A stretch of 64,000 bases of DNA from Ureibacillus acetophenoni. Lineage in GTDB: Bacteria; Bacillota; Bacilli; Bacillales_A; Planococcaceae. Below, one piece after another: positions 49,058-58,932 of this stretch. The first letter of the stretch is position 1. Each line of letters begins with the position of its first letter. The stretch spans positions 1 through 64,000 of the forward strand of contig NZ_OBQC01000017.1 of assembly GCF_900220965.1 (NCBI RefSeq), given 5' to 3'. The notes beneath the pieces were generated by a model. That model did no database searches. It was given only the letters and a program-made list of their open reading frames with translations, and was not told the origin of the DNA. The position numbers and the translations under genes were made by a program.

Positions 49058-50137
49058 TTGCAACAGAATTTACAAAAGGAAGCCAGAGAGTTTATTAAAG
49101 TTTGTTATAGTGAGCTAAATAAAAGTGAGAGGGAAATAGAGAAAAGACTGGCCCAGATTAATAAAGAAATTAATAGCTTTGGGTATTACGAACATACTCC
49201 AGAGGAATTAGAACATGGGGCTAAAATGGCTTGGAGAAACAGCAATCGGTGTATCGGGAGATTATATTGGGATAGTCTGACGGTTTTTGATAAACGTGAT
49301 CTCCGTACTGAGGAATCTATTCATGAAGCGTTATTAAATCATATTGAATTCGCGACAAATAAGGGGCGTATTCGTCCAACCATAACCATTTTTCAGCAGA
49401 AAAAGAATAATGAGTCCATTCGGATCTGGAATCATCAATTAATTCGTTATGCCGGTTATCATACAGAAAGTTCTATTATCGGAGACCCTGACTCTATTGC
49501 TTTTACTGAAATATGTAAAGACTTGGGCTGGAAAGGGAAAGGTACTCAATTTGATGTGCTTCCATTAGTGATTCAATTAAATCAAAAGGACCCAAAAATA
49601 TTTGAAATACCAGAGAGGCTTGTACTTGAAGTTCCTTTGCGCCATCCTTCTTTACAATGGTTCGAGGATTTAAACTTGAAATGGTATGCTGTTCCTATCA
49701 TTTCAAACATGACCCTTGAAATAGGCGGGATTGTTTATTCAGCAGCACCTTTTAACGGTTGGTATATGGGAACTGAAATCGGCGCCAGAAATTTGGCTGA
49801 TGATTTTCGATATAATATGCTGCCAAAAATTGGCGCTCTAATGGGCTTAGATATTTGCAAGAATAGTTCTCTTTGGAAAGATCGAGCGTTAATAGAATTA
49901 AATGAAGCTGTTCTATATTCTTATAAAGAAGATGGTGTCAGCATTGTCAATCACCATACAGCGGCGAAGCAATTTAAACTCTTTGAAGAAAAAGAAATAG
50001 AAAATGAAAGAGGTGTCACTGGAGATTGGACTTGGTTAATTCCCCCCGTCTCTCCAGTTGCTACCCATATTTTTCATAAATCTTATAAAAATAAAATATT
50101 GAAACCAAATTATTTTTATCAGCCGTTGCCGTATTAG
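49058..50137 (+). CDS. nos: Nitric oxide synthase oxygenase
   Basis: A 359-residue oxygenase without a reductase domain, as usual in bacteria. The heme-thiolate Cys is in [17 protein letters not shown]; the substrate region has [18 protein letters not shown] with the Glu that binds arginine; [14 protein letters not shown] is the pterin/dimer segment. It makes nitric oxide from arginine with external flavodoxin or reductase partners. TTG start after AGGGTGAG. It carries heme and follows the heme-stress genes. Confidence 0.92.
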   Translation: MQQNLQKEAREFIKVCYSELNKSEREIEKRLAQINKEINSFGYYEHTPEELEHGAKMAWRNSNRCIGRLYWDSLTVFDKRDLRTEESIHEALLNHIEFATNKGRIRPTITIFQQKKNNESIRIWNHQLIRYAGYHTESSIIGDPDSIAFTEICKDLGWKGKGTQFDVLPLVIQLNQKDPKIFEIPERLVLEVPLRHPSLQWFEDLNLKWYAVPIISNMTLEIGGIVYSAAPFNGWYMGTEIGARNLADDFRYNMLPKIGALMGLDICKNSSLWKDRALIELNEAVLYSYKEDGVSIVNHHTAAKQFKLFEEKEIENERGVTGDWTWLIPPVSPVATHIFHKSYKNKILKPNYFYQPLPY

Positions 50138-50233
50138 TCGTAATAGCTATGAAAAGAATGGGGTTTACCAGTAAAAGTAATTATTGTTAATAACGGCTCT
50201 CTCGGAATGGTCCGCTAGTGTAAACTGTAAAAA

Positions 50234-50270
50234 ATCCCTTAATGTGTTTCCTTATAACACATTAAGGGAT
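50234..50270. terminator. Bidirectional terminator
   Basis: ATCCCTTAATGTGTT pairs with AACACATTAAGGGAT. It separates the convergent nos and SDR genes, with A/T runs on both sides. Confidence 0.8.
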
Positions 50271-50280
50271 CATTTTAATT

Positions 50281-51018
50281 TTATTGAGCTGTGAAACCAC
50301 CATCAACTGTTAATGTATTCCCAGTCATGAATGAAGAGTCGTCAGAAACTAGGAATAACACAGCTTTTGCCATTTCCTCTGATGTACCTAAACGTCTCAT
50401 TGGAGTAACATCTCGTAAAGTTTGTTTATAGTCTTCAGGGATAATTGGTGTATCAATGTATCCTGGGCATAGGGCGTTTACGCGAATATTACGAGTTGCG
50501 TATTCAAGTCCTAATGAACGTGTTAAGTTAATCACTCCACCTTTAGCAGCGTTGTAAGCGGCACTACCAGGTGATCCAACCCAACCGTACATAGAAGCAG
50601 TATTAACAATCACGCCACCACCAGTTTTTAACATCTCTTTAATCGCATGTTGGGCAACTAAAAATGTACCATCTAAATCGACTGCAACAGTTTTACGATA
50701 TTCAGCATAAGTTAATTCTTCCGTTGGTTTTACTGCGCCAATCCCAGCGTTATTGAATAAAATATCTACCTTACCAAAAGTATCAATCGTTTCTTTATAA
50801 ACATTTGCCACATCTTCTTCACTAGCAACGTCCGCTTTTACAAAAATTGCTTCGCCACCTTGACCTGTCAATTCGTCAACAAAAGATTTAGCATTTTGGT
50901 CATTCCAGTCAACAAGAACAACTTTTGCTCCTTCTTTCACAAAAAGTCTTGCTGTCTCCGCACCAATACCTGAAACTCCACCTGTAATAATCGCAACTCT
51001 ATCTTGTAATTTAGCCAT
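50281..51018 (-). CDS. Short-chain dehydrogenase/reductase
   Basis: A 245-residue SDR. The NAD(P) site is ITGGVSGIGAETARLF, then ADVASEEDV and NNAGIGA; the catalytic Ser is in VNTASMYGW and YxxxK in YNAAKGG. An Asp after the second strand (VVLVDWN) favours NAD. The substrate is unknown (glucose, alcohol or acyl type are possible). The ATG at 51018 has GGAGGG upstream; a longer frame is not supported. Confidence 0.9.
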   Translation of the reverse strand: MAKLQDRVAIITGGVSGIGAETARLFVKEGAKVVLVDWNDQNAKSFVDELTGQGGEAIFVKADVASEEDVANVYKETIDTFGKVDILFNNAGIGAVKPTEELTYAEYRKTVAVDLDGTFLVAQHAIKEMLKTGGGVIVNTASMYGWVGSPGSAAYNAAKGGVINLTRSLGLEYATRNIRVNALCPGYIDTPIIPEDYKQTLRDVTPMRRLGTSEEMAKAVLFLVSDDSSFMTGNTLTVDGGFTAQ

Positions 51019-51459
51019 TTTAATACCCTCCAGTTCATTATTTGAAATACACATTTGTATCATGCTCAAAGATCCGCATACTCATTCCAACAGAGGAAGA
51101 CTATGCTCAACATTTCACAAACTCGTTGAAAAAAATAAAGTTTTTATGTGAAATATTTCACAAACATATTTAAAAAAATATATGAAGAAACTGGCTAGCC
51201 CAAAAGAATTCAATACGTTCTTTTAATTTATTACTTGTCTCAAAGATGCTTAATGCTTTGAGAGTTATGATGAGGATCCTTACCATTTAATTCAATTATA
51301 ACTCGATTAAATTTAAAGTCATTTACCATTAAGGATAATTACTTGCATAATGTTTGGGTCAATTAGATAAGGATTTGTTGAGAGGATAGTAATACTGTCA
51401 CAAAAAAGGAAATCAAAGATTGAAATAGAATATGAAGCAGTGGGGAAGGGGGATCGGTG
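51019..51459. other. Intergenic region between divergent genes
   Basis: About 440 bases with no gene. It contains the Rex-like palindrome and, near 51239-51270, a hairpin (CTCAAAG with CTTTGAG). Promoters for both the SDR and the serine hydrolase must lie here. Confidence 0.5.
51148..51161. promoter_or_regulatory. Rex-like palindrome upstream of SDR gene
   Basis: A perfect 14-base palindrome GTGAAATATTTCAC in TATGTGAAATATTTCACAAA. It differs by one base from the Rex site form TTGTGAA-N4-TTCACAA. Another TTTCACAAA half-site is at 51113. Control of the SDR gene by NADH/NAD is inferred. Confidence 0.5.
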
Positions 51460-52380
51460 ATGGATAAATTATTACTTCATAAGTTAGAAAAGAAACTTAA
51501 AAGTATTAGAATTGAAGCTTTTGTTGTTCATAAGGGAAGTACACGGATTTTCGAATACGTGAAAAATAAGAAGGTCGTAGAAAAGCCAGCAAAGGTGTAT
51601 TCCATTACAAAGAGCATTGTTTCTCTATTAATCGGAATTATGGTAGATCAAGGGTTAATAAAAAATATTCACGAACCCATTCAAAACTACTTTCCAGAAA
51701 TAGCAGAGTCAAATGATCCAAAGAAGAAAGAAATTACAATCTTTCATTTACTAACGATGACTTCAGGGTTACAAGTAAGGGATATTCAAGGATCTAAAAA
51801 CTGGGTGAAATTCATACTAGAACAGCCCGTTATATATAACCCGGGTTCAACCTTTCAGTACAATTCGGGAGACTCTCATTTACTAAGTGCAATTATTCAA
51901 CAAGTTTCTGGAATGCCTACTGCTTTATTTGCTGAAAAATATCTATTCGGACCATTAGGAATCAATCAATACAATTGGCTAACGGATCCGCAAGGAATTC
52001 ATGGTGGTGGATTTAGTATTTCACTAAAGTTTGAGGATATGGTAAAAATCGGGCTGTTGTTATTAAACGAAGGGCGATTTAATTCAAAACAAGTAGTTTC
52101 CTCCGACTGGATTCTTCAGGCAAGAAGACCATATAAACATCTTGATACTACAGAAGAAGATACCTACGGATATGGTTATCAACTATGGACATATGAAAAT
52201 ATGAATATTCATCCACCGATTGAATATTACTATGCTAACGGATTATTTGGGCAATACATATTCGTAGTTCCTCAGTTAAATATACTTGCTGTGGCAAAAA
52301 GCCATCTACAAAATGACCAGCAATCTGCACCGAGAATTTTTTTCGAAGAATTATTAGGTAGTTGGATGGAAGAGGAGTAA
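51460..52380 (+). CDS. Serine beta-lactamase-like hydrolase
   Basis: A 306-residue class C beta-lactamase/DD-peptidase-fold enzyme. SxxK is SITKSIVSLL, YxN is QYNSGDSHL, and the third motif region is GIHGGGFS. There is no signal peptide, so it is probably a cytoplasmic esterase or peptidase rather than a beta-lactamase. The ATG at 51460 has AGGGGGAT upstream. A small membrane protein gene follows. Confidence 0.85.
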   Translation: MDKLLLHKLEKKLKSIRIEAFVVHKGSTRIFEYVKNKKVVEKPAKVYSITKSIVSLLIGIMVDQGLIKNIHEPIQNYFPEIAESNDPKKKEITIFHLLTMTSGLQVRDIQGSKNWVKFILEQPVIYNPGSTFQYNSGDSHLLSAIIQQVSGMPTALFAEKYLFGPLGINQYNWLTDPQGIHGGGFSISLKFEDMVKIGLLLLNEGRFNSKQVVSSDWILQARRPYKHLDTTEEDTYGYGYQLWTYENMNIHPPIEYYYANGLFGQYIFVVPQLNILAVAKSHLQNDQQSAPRIFFEELLGSWMEEE

Positions 52381-52420
52381 GAAATCCAGTTTGGTAATTT
52401 GTGAGGGGAGGGGGATACTG

Positions 52421-52681
52421 TTGAAAAGCGATAGGGAAGAAGAGAAATTTGATTTACTAACAGTCTGTCAATTTTGTTTAATGGTCTCCATCCTGTTAGT
52501 CAGTACATATAATTTAGTGACTTTAAACTTTACCTTAGCGCCATTGATGTACATTCTGTGTAGTGTATTAGCTGTAACATTAGCAATACAAGAATATAAA
52601 AAATCTAAAAGTATATTTTGGTGTGTATTTTATTGTTGTCTTTCACTATATTTGTTCTCAGCAATTTTTAGATATGATTGA
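52421..52681 (+). CDS. Small three-span membrane protein
   Basis: An 86-residue protein with a charged N-terminus (MKSDREEEKFDLL) and three spans (about 14-34, 36-54 and 64-80). I chose the TTG at 52421, seven bases after GAGGGGAGGGGG. No family is recognised. It is followed by a DUF1648-type gene after 40 bases. Confidence 0.6.
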   Translation: MKSDREEEKFDLLTVCQFCLMVSILLVSTYNLVTLNFTLAPLMYILCSVLAVTLAIQEYKKSKSIFWCVFYCCLSLYLFSAIFRYD

Positions 52682-52721
52682 AATTAGCCTTTCATTAATG
52701 AAAAATATTGAAGGTGATAAA

Positions 52722-53192
52722 ATGAAACACAAAGGTTTTAAAACAATTCTTTTAATAATCTCAATTGTTATTTTTGGCTATCATATTTTTAATTTAATTT
52801 CCCTGTGGTCGAGTATTCCTGATCGTATCGCGATCCACTTTACTAACGATACGCCAGATAATTGGGGTCCAAAATATGCATTATTAATTATGCCTATTAT
52901 AAGTCTCCTAGCTTGGTTTCTTATTGGATTGTTAATAAAGAACCCAGAAAAATTAAACTATGTAAATCTAACAGAAGCGAATAAAGAAATTCAATATTCA
53001 AGAGCCACAAAATTATTGATACTCATTCAACATCTTAGTTTTCTAGTTTTTATATTTGCTAATGAAGTATTTCTAAACTTCTCGATTGGAACGAATTATA
53101 GCCTGCCTTTTATCATCTCGCTCACTCTCTCGGCTATTTGTTTGATTGCTCCAATATATCTTTTAATTTGGGCAGCAACATTGAAATATTAA
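52722..53192 (+). CDS. DUF1648-type membrane protein
   Basis: A 156-residue protein with four spans. SIPDRIAIHFTNDTPDNWGPK between spans 1 and 2 is the DUF1648 signature (here quoted to its first 20 as SIPDRIAIHFTND). The family is found in SdpI-like immunity proteins and related regulators. Whether it provides immunity is not known. GAAGGTGAT precedes the ATG. Confidence 0.75.
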   Translation: MKHKGFKTILLIISIVIFGYHIFNLISLWSSIPDRIAIHFTNDTPDNWGPKYALLIMPIISLLAWFLIGLLIKNPEKLNYVNLTEANKEIQYSRATKLLILIQHLSFLVFIFANEVFLNFSIGTNYSLPFIISLTLSAICLIAPIYLLIWAATLKY

Positions 53193-53343
53193 AGATAAAT
53201 TAAAGTAAAGAATCATCTGGAGATGGTTCTTATTTATTTTTAGTAATTATGAATATTTTTACATTTATACAAAAATATGAAACTTTCTTTATCCAAAATC
53301 TGTATATGAAGTATAGAACTTTTCATATGGAAGGAGAGAGGTT

Positions 53344-53892
53344 ATGCTAAATCGAACATCCCCTAGAACGGTTTTTATTGTTTTCTCTATCTTACTCATC
53401 ATCTTAGCCCCAGTCTTTGTTTTCATTTTCCCAATTTTTAGTGTTGAAACTTTTCATTTTGAAAAAGGTCAAATTGTGCTTATTCCTTCAGAAAAAAACT
53501 TCTATATCGTGTTGATTGCTTTTATTTCAATAATAATCGGGTTACTGATACTTGCTTTTAAAAGAAATTGGATGACCTATTTTCTTTCTGGATTACTTTG
53601 TGTAGCGTTTTTTGCACTTATGTATGTTTCTACAATTAGTTACACACTCATTCATAAAGAGTTCATTGTACTTCAAGACATTACAGTGGCAGAAAAATTT
53701 GCTTGGGATGAAATTTCTGACGTTGTCTATGAATATGAGGTAGGTCAATTAGGTACGTATAATTTCCGCACAATAGATGGGATAGAGTTTTCGATACTGG
53801 AAAACGGCCAGTTTGGAAGAGATGAAACAAGAGAAATAGCACATATCATTAATGTAAAGAAAATAAACTATGAAAAAAAGCAACTGAATTAA
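53344..53892 (+). CDS. Membrane protein with C-terminal soluble domain
   Basis: A 182-residue protein with three spans (about 10-30, 55-73 and 80-100) and a C-terminal domain (KFAWDEISDVVYEYEVGQLG, RTIDGIEFSILENGQFG) that resembles a bacterial PH-like fold. GGAAGGAGAG precedes the ATG. No family is named. It is followed after 62 bases by a DUF3267 gene. Confidence 0.65.
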   Translation: MLNRTSPRTVFIVFSILLIILAPVFVFIFPIFSVETFHFEKGQIVLIPSEKNFYIVLIAFISIIIGLLILAFKRNWMTYFLSGLLCVAFFALMYVSTISYTLIHKEFIVLQDITVAEKFAWDEISDVVYEYEVGQLGTYNFRTIDGIEFSILENGQFGRDETREIAHIINVKKINYEKKQLN

Positions 53893-53954
53893 ATCTACTA
53901 TTAAAGGAAACAGGAACGAGTACTAGAGTGTTAGTTTTATGAGGAAGGGAGTAG

Positions 53955-54488
53955 ATGCTCATGATCCTGTGGTTCCGACACTTTCCAAAAATCAGCATGG
54001 ATACAGCAGAATGGAAGCCATTTATAAAAAATGATTGGTTTCGAGTACATTATATGAAGTTTGTGTATCTACTTCAGGCTACACTTATTTTATTTGCTTT
54101 TTTCATAGACTTTGGATACCGCTCGATTAATCAATTTACACTTATCTTAATAGGAGTTATTGTCTTTATTATTCACGAAGTACTCCATGTAATTGTTATC
54201 TATAATAAAGGTGATATTAGCCTTACATTTTCAGGATTTTTTTGGCTGAATACGAATGCTGTGTTATCCAAAATGAGATTTTGGACTTTTATGAGCCTGC
54301 CTCTCATCGGATTATCCGTAGTACCTGCCATATTATCGTTATTTGTTTCAGGTGAAATTCAATCCATATTAATCTATATAAGTTTGCTCAACTTAATCAT
54401 CTCTGGCTCTGATATTTTTAATTCATTTTTAATTGCTATAAAACCGAAGAACTCCGTGTTTTGCCGAGGGTATTACCGAGTGGAATAG
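53955..54488 (+). CDS. DUF3267 family membrane protein, putative metalloprotease
   Basis: A 177-residue protein with four spans. Span 2 carries FIIHEVLHVIVIY, an HExxH zinc motif, as in DUF3267 proteins which resemble site-2-type proteases. A third ligand is not obvious. GGAAGGGAG precedes the ATG. It has a role of unknown nature in the membrane. Confidence 0.75.
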   Translation: MLMILWFRHFPKISMDTAEWKPFIKNDWFRVHYMKFVYLLQATLILFAFFIDFGYRSINQFTLILIGVIVFIIHEVLHVIVIYNKGDISLTFSGFFWLNTNAVLSKMRFWTFMSLPLIGLSVVPAILSLFVSGEIQSILIYISLLNLIISGSDIFNSFLIAIKPKNSVFCRGYYRVE

Positions 54489-54556
54489 ACTCCCTAGTTT
54501 GAACGGAATTATTTTTCGAACTATAATAAATGAAACAAGAACTAGGAGAATGTATC

Positions 54557-54910
54557 ATGACGAAGAAACATCGAATCTATACTATGAGTTTCGCAGGTGT
54601 ATACCCTCATTATGTTGAGAAGGCTGAGAAAAAAGGCCGTACGAAAGAAGAAGTGGATGAAATCATCCGTTGGTTAACTGGATATAGCCAAGAACAATTA
54701 GAAGCGATCATAGAAAACAAAACAAACTTCGAAACTTTCTTCGCAGAAGCACCAAAACTGAATCCTTCACGAGAATTAATCAAAGGTGTCATCTGTGGTG
54801 TGAGAATTGAAGAAATCGAAGATCCGTTAATGAAGGAAGTACGCTATATGGATAAGCTAATTGATGAATTAGCTAAAGGTAAAGCAATGGAGAAAATCTT
54901 GCGCGGATAG
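54557..54910 (+). CDS. DUF2200 family protein
   Basis: A 117-residue soluble protein: [40 protein letters not shown] and [18 protein letters not shown]. This is the whole DUF2200 domain, a widespread family of unknown function. The ATG at 54557 has AGGAG upstream. Confidence 0.88.
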   Translation: MTKKHRIYTMSFAGVYPHYVEKAEKKGRTKEEVDEIIRWLTGYSQEQLEAIIENKTNFETFFAEAPKLNPSRELIKGVICGVRIEEIEDPLMKEVRYMDKLIDELAKGKAMEKILRG

Positions 54911-54919
54911 TAATGAAAT

Positions 54920-54957
54920 AACACTGATTCTTTATTTGAAAGAGTCAGTGTTTTTTA
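54920..54957 (+). terminator. Rho-independent terminator
   Basis: AACACTGATTCT pairs with AGAGTCAGTGTT, followed by T residues. Confidence 0.8.
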
Positions 54958-55028
54958 TTTCTCAAAATAAAGGAAAATTGTGCCTGAAAAGAGAAGTGTT
55001 AACTCATCACTGTATGGGGGGATTCTAA

Positions 55029-55445
55029 GTGGGTGAGAAATTAGTAAGAATCGGTACTACATATATTCCAGTAACTGATGTAGAACGTTCAGCTAAGTGG
55101 TACGTAAGTAAATTGGATGCAGCATTAAACTATCAAGATGAGGATAAGGCAATTCTAAATCTAGCTAACCAAAGCATTTTTCTAGTGAAATCAAAAGAAC
55201 AACAAACTGCTAATTTCATAGATAGTTATGGAGAAGAACGTTTTTCATTAACCTTTGAAGTGAATGGTTTAGATGCTTTATTGACTATCCATAAGCAGTT
55301 TTTAGATAAAGGAATTCGAATTGGGGAGGTTGAGGACAGAGGGCACGCCGGCAGAAATTTTGTTTTTTATGATCTAGACGGCAATAAGTTTGATGTGTGG
55401 AGTGAACTAAGTCCAAAATTTAAATATTTAATTGAAGGCGAATGA
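55029..55445 (+). CDS. VOC family (glyoxalase-like) protein
   Basis: A 138-residue protein with two beta-alpha-beta-beta-beta modules: YIPVTDVERSAKWYVSKLDA and RIGEVEDRGHAGRNFVFYDL followed by DGNKFDVW. The final Glu or Asp of FDVW is near the expected metal site. It may be a lyase, dioxygenase or resistance protein. GTG start after GGGGG. Its last codons overlap the next gene by four bases. Confidence 0.83.
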   Translation: MGEKLVRIGTTYIPVTDVERSAKWYVSKLDAALNYQDEDKAILNLANQSIFLVKSKEQQTANFIDSYGEERFSLTFEVNGLDALLTIHKQFLDKGIRIGEVEDRGHAGRNFVFYDLDGNKFDVWSELSPKFKYLIEGE

Positions 55446-55765
55446 ACAAAATGAATAAATTAATAGAATTACTTAGGCATCTTTTTCGAATGAAGCCTAA
55501 AAATGTAGGAACAACCATCTTTGCACCAATAAAGATTTTGCCAGAGTATTTAGTGGACGAGGGAAATGGCAAAGTCATAGGGGTTGTAAAACATAATGAG
55601 AAGGTATATTTAACGGTAGTTGTAGATGTTCTAAATAGAAAAACAAAAGTTCAGGGAAGTCTTCGAAGGATTCGTAATCATACGAATCCTTTTAGGAAGT
55701 CCCATTACATAGAAATGATTCAACGTGAAGCTCATCATCTCATTCATACTAATCGTTCTAAATGA
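55442..55765 (+). CDS. Hypothetical basic protein
   Basis: A 107-residue protein that starts within the VOC stop (ATGA), so it is translationally coupled. It is basic, with MNKMNKLIELLRHLFRMKPK and a beta-rich centre (VDEGNGKVIGVVKHNEKVYL). No family is recognised. Confidence 0.65.
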   Translation: MNKMNKLIELLRHLFRMKPKNVGTTIFAPIKILPEYLVDEGNGKVIGVVKHNEKVYLTVVVDVLNRKTKVQGSLRRIRNHTNPFRKSHYIEMIQREAHHLIHTNRSK

Positions 55766-55962
55766 ATATGATGGTTGGTTAGAGGGTGCTGGGATTTTTG
55801 GATATTGCTCATGTTTGAATGTGGAGTATTTTACTTTTTAGTCTCATATGAAAAGAACAGACGCAGTCCTTAAATAATGGCAGAATACATACTAAATTTA
55901 ACTTAGGATGGCGTCTCTTTTGAAAAGAAATGCCTCTAATTTTTTATTAAGGGAGTGCATTG

Positions 55963-56355
55963 GTGAAGAAATTACTGATATTACTTTTTAGTCTATTGAT
56001 TGTCTTTGTCGTAGGATGTTCTTCTAAAACTTTCTCAAGTAAAAACTTAGAGAGAATCGATATTTATGAGCTTGATAATGGAACTGAGTTAAAGTTGAAC
56101 ACTAGAATTTCACTGACTGACCCCGAAGAAATTAAACAATTTATAAATGCGATAAACAAATCTGAAAAAAGTGAAGAGTTAACATTTGAGCCTAATTACC
56201 AAGTTGAATTAACGAATCTTGAAGGGTCTTTTTTCCTTTCATTAAACGAGACCCAGGGCTATTTAGTTAGGGCAAATGATGAGTCTGAGAGCTATATTCT
56301 GTCGGAGAATTCAGTGGTTTTAATAAATAATTTAATAAGTAACGTAAGCCCATAA
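55963..56355 (+). CDS. Putative lipoprotein, unknown function
   Basis: A 130-residue lipoprotein with VFVVGC (Cys at residue 19). I chose the GTG at 55963, seven bases after AAGGGAG; a TTG immediately before is the alternative. The mature part has IDIYELDNGTELKLNTRISL, typical of small YhfM-like lipoproteins. A membrane-anchored protein gene follows after 47 bases. Confidence 0.68.
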   Translation: MKKLLILLFSLLIVFVVGCSSKTFSSKNLERIDIYELDNGTELKLNTRISLTDPEEIKQFINAINKSEKSEELTFEPNYQVELTNLEGSFFLSLNETQGYLVRANDESESYILSENSVVLINNLISNVSP

Positions 56356-56402
56356 AATTAGAGCAGAGTGGATTGTTAACGAGGACTAAGGGGGCTACCT
56401 CA

Positions 56403-56894
56403 ATGAAAAATAAAAAGCTATGGTACTTAATAGCGGGGATTGTAGTAATCTTAATCATTTGCTCTTTGAAAATAGTTAATGATTATAGAGAAAGAAACCT
56501 TGTGGATTTAATTACCTATAAACCGGCAGAGTTTTATTCCCTTGGATTTATTAAAAATGAAGTACCAGAATATAAAGCATATAGTTGGTTTACAAAAGAT
56601 AAAGAACCAGCGGATGAATTAATGGATTTCTTAAGTCAGTACCGTGTGAAAAAGATAAGTGAGGAAGAATTTAATCAAGGTATGTTTAGTGTTGAAAAGT
56701 TTGAATTCACTATAACACATTCTAAGGCAAACCCAGCAATTATCTTTGCATACGAGAATGTTGTTCATATTGTTGCAGGAAACTACTATGAAATTGAAAA
56801 TGGCCCAATCGATATGGAATGGATTACTAGTTTTCATGCAAAGTATCAAGGTATGATGAATGATAAATTCGAAGACTTGTACAGTTTGGAATAA
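56403..56894 (+). CDS. Membrane-anchored protein, unknown function
   Basis: A 163-residue protein with one N-terminal span (about 6-24) and an outer domain of charged strands and helices (FYSLGFIKNEVPEYKAYSWF and later VVHIVAGNYYEIENGPIDME). AAGGGGG precedes the ATG at 56403 at a somewhat long spacing. No family is recognised. It may be co-transcribed with the lipoprotein before it. Confidence 0.65.
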   Translation: MKNKKLWYLIAGIVVILIICSLKIVNDYRERNLVDLITYKPAEFYSLGFIKNEVPEYKAYSWFTKDKEPADELMDFLSQYRVKKISEEEFNQGMFSVEKFEFTITHSKANPAIIFAYENVVHIVAGNYYEIENGPIDMEWITSFHAKYQGMMNDKFEDLYSLE

Positions 56895-56935
56895 AAGGGG
56901 AACTTTAAAATTGGGATTAATCGTGGGGGATTAAG

Positions 56936-57160
56936 ATGAATGCAATTGTTCTATTAATATTAATTGTTTGTTTAATCTATATACTTGTTAAAAAAAGCAG
57001 CGATACATCAGGGATAAAATATATGCTACTTGGAATAAGTATTATTTTAGTAGGTGGAATTATTGCGGTTGATGCAAATTCCTACTTAGGCGGGTATGAA
57101 TACCTAATTGTTTTAGTCGGATTGATTTTTTCAATTGTAGGTTTTGGTAAGTACAATTAA
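56936..57160 (+). CDS. Small membrane protein
   Basis: A 74-residue protein with three short spans (about 2-18, 27-44 and 54-70). GTGGGGGAT precedes the ATG. The function is unknown. It is closed by a TP element. Confidence 0.65.
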   Translation: MNAIVLLILIVCLIYILVKKSSDTSGIKYMLLGISIILVGGIIAVDANSYLGGYEYLIVLVGLIFSIVGFGKYN

Positions 57161-57163
57161 TTT

Positions 57164-57212
57164 TATTCTCTAACAAGGCGTTTCTTAAGAAGAAATGCCT
57201 TTTTCATTTTGT
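57164..57212 (+). repeat. TP element, hairpin part
   Basis: CTCTAACAAGGCGTTTCTT, hairpin GGCGTTTCTT / AAGAAATGCC, TTTTTCATTTTG. This is the last clear copy in the window. Confidence 0.7.
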
Positions 57213-57371
57213 GTGATTTCTAGAAGTTAGGGGTTACTTTTCCCACAAGATGGAAGCAGAAACTCAACTTCATACGGATAAATCATAAAGTTTTAATGAA
57301 CTAAATATATTAGAGGATAATAAACTGCTAAATTCGTTTTTTAAAGCAGAGAACTATATTGGAGGGAATAT

Positions 57372-58574
57372 ATGAAATCCTATTCAGAGTTTAGTATACC
57401 TAGTTCTGTATTTTACGGTCAGAATTCTTTATCCGAATTAGGAGAACAAGTGAGGACACTTGGAAAGAAAGTACTTTTAATTAGTGATCGAATAATCGAA
57501 AAGATAGGTCACGTAAAAACATGCCAGAACATTTTTAAAGAGGTTGATGTTGCTTACACTTCCTATCTTGATGTGAACATGGAGCCAACAGATTTACATG
57601 TTAGCGAAGCTCTACAGCTTTGTTTAGATGAACAATGTGATGTAATTGTTGCTATAGGTGGAGGAAGTTGTATTGATGCGGCTAAAGCAGTAGCTGTACT
57701 AGCGACGAATGGTGGATATATTGGAGATTACATGGGCGGGAAAACACCGATTCCAGAACAACCTATTCCGATGATTGCAATTCCAACGACTGCTGGAACA
57801 GGTTCTGAAGTAACGAATGTAACGGTCATAACTAATACCCGTGAAGATATAAAAATGATGATTAAACATCCGGCATTTTTACCCAAAGTGGCAATCGTAG
57901 ATCCATTGCTTACAACTACATCTCCTCCGTCCGTTACGGCAGCTACTGGGGTGGATGCACTGTGTCACGCAATCGAAGCTTATATATCACGTAGATCCCA
58001 ACCGTTAACAGATACTCTCGCACTGTCGGCAATTGAAGCTATAATAAATAATTTAAGGACAGCTTATGAAAACGGAGAAAATGCTGACGCAAGAGAAAAA
58101 ATGGCCACTGCTTCAATGCAGGCTGGAATCTCGTTTAGTAATGCGTCAGTCACACTAGTTCATGGTATGTCCCGTCCAATTGGCGCGCTGTTCCATGTAC
58201 CACACGGTGTTTCCAATGCGATGTTGCTTCCTGCAGTGCTTGAATTTACGAAAGAATCCGCAATTGAGAAATTAGCAACGATCGGTCGAATCATTTCTCC
58301 AGAGTCTACATCCTTATCGAATACAGAATTAGCTGACCTCACGATTAAAGAAGTTAAACAACTTTGTTGCGACTTAAGCATCCCGAACTTAAAAACATGG
58401 GGAATCGATGAACAAAAATTTGAACAAGTCACCGAGAAAATGGCAACGGATGCCATCGCAAGTGGTAGCCCAGCAAACAATCCGAAAGTGCCGACGAAAC
58501 AAGAAATTATAGATCTCTACAAAACTTGTTTTAAATACGACTTTTCAGGAAACACAAGTACGCTAACATCATAA
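57372..58574 (+). CDS. Iron-containing alcohol dehydrogenase
   Basis: A 400-residue group III dehydrogenase. NAD-binding GGGSCIDAAKA and TTAGTGSEVT are present; metal ligands lie in GVDALCHAIEAY and VHGMSRPIGALFHVPHG. It oxidises or reduces small alcohols and aldehydes or lactaldehyde-type substrates. GGAGGG precedes the ATG. It is a single-gene unit ended by its own terminator. Confidence 0.92.
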   Translation: MKSYSEFSIPSSVFYGQNSLSELGEQVRTLGKKVLLISDRIIEKIGHVKTCQNIFKEVDVAYTSYLDVNMEPTDLHVSEALQLCLDEQCDVIVAIGGGSCIDAAKAVAVLATNGGYIGDYMGGKTPIPEQPIPMIAIPTTAGTGSEVTNVTVITNTREDIKMMIKHPAFLPKVAIVDPLLTTTSPPSVTAATGVDALCHAIEAYISRRSQPLTDTLALSAIEAIINNLRTAYENGENADAREKMATASMQAGISFSNASVTLVHGMSRPIGALFHVPHGVSNAMLLPAVLEFTKESAIEKLATIGRIISPESTSLSNTELADLTIKEVKQLCCDLSIPNLKTWGIDEQKFEQVTEKMATDAIASGSPANNPKVPTKQEIIDLYKTCFKYDFSGNTSTLTS

Positions 58575-58587
58575 AATCTCAAACTGC

Positions 58588-58622
58588 GAGCATTTATCCA
58601 ATTTAGGATGAATGCTCTTTTT
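58588..58622 (+). terminator. Rho-independent terminator
   Basis: GAGCATTTATCC pairs with GGATGAATGCTC, followed by five T residues. Bases 58623 to 58932 contain no gene that I can see. Confidence 0.8.
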
Positions 58623-58932
58623 ATGTTAGCTAAAGTTTCTTCTATTATATATAAACATTCCAAATGAAAGAGGATTAAAGACGTATTTTCGTAATCTTGT
58701 TGTAACAATAAAGTAAAAGCTTTGAATTATATTATAAAATTATAAAACTGTCAATAGGTTTGAGAAGGTAATTATCTTTTTTGTTGGTTGATGTTGGAAG
58801 AATTATAGAATGAAAATCTATGAATTAATAGGATTTTAAATTTAAATGTCACTCCTACCAGTTTATGGACCCTTTATTACAAAAATCGTGCTGTAACATT
58901 GGTGTTGTAGAAAACAAGGGAGGAATTAAAAC

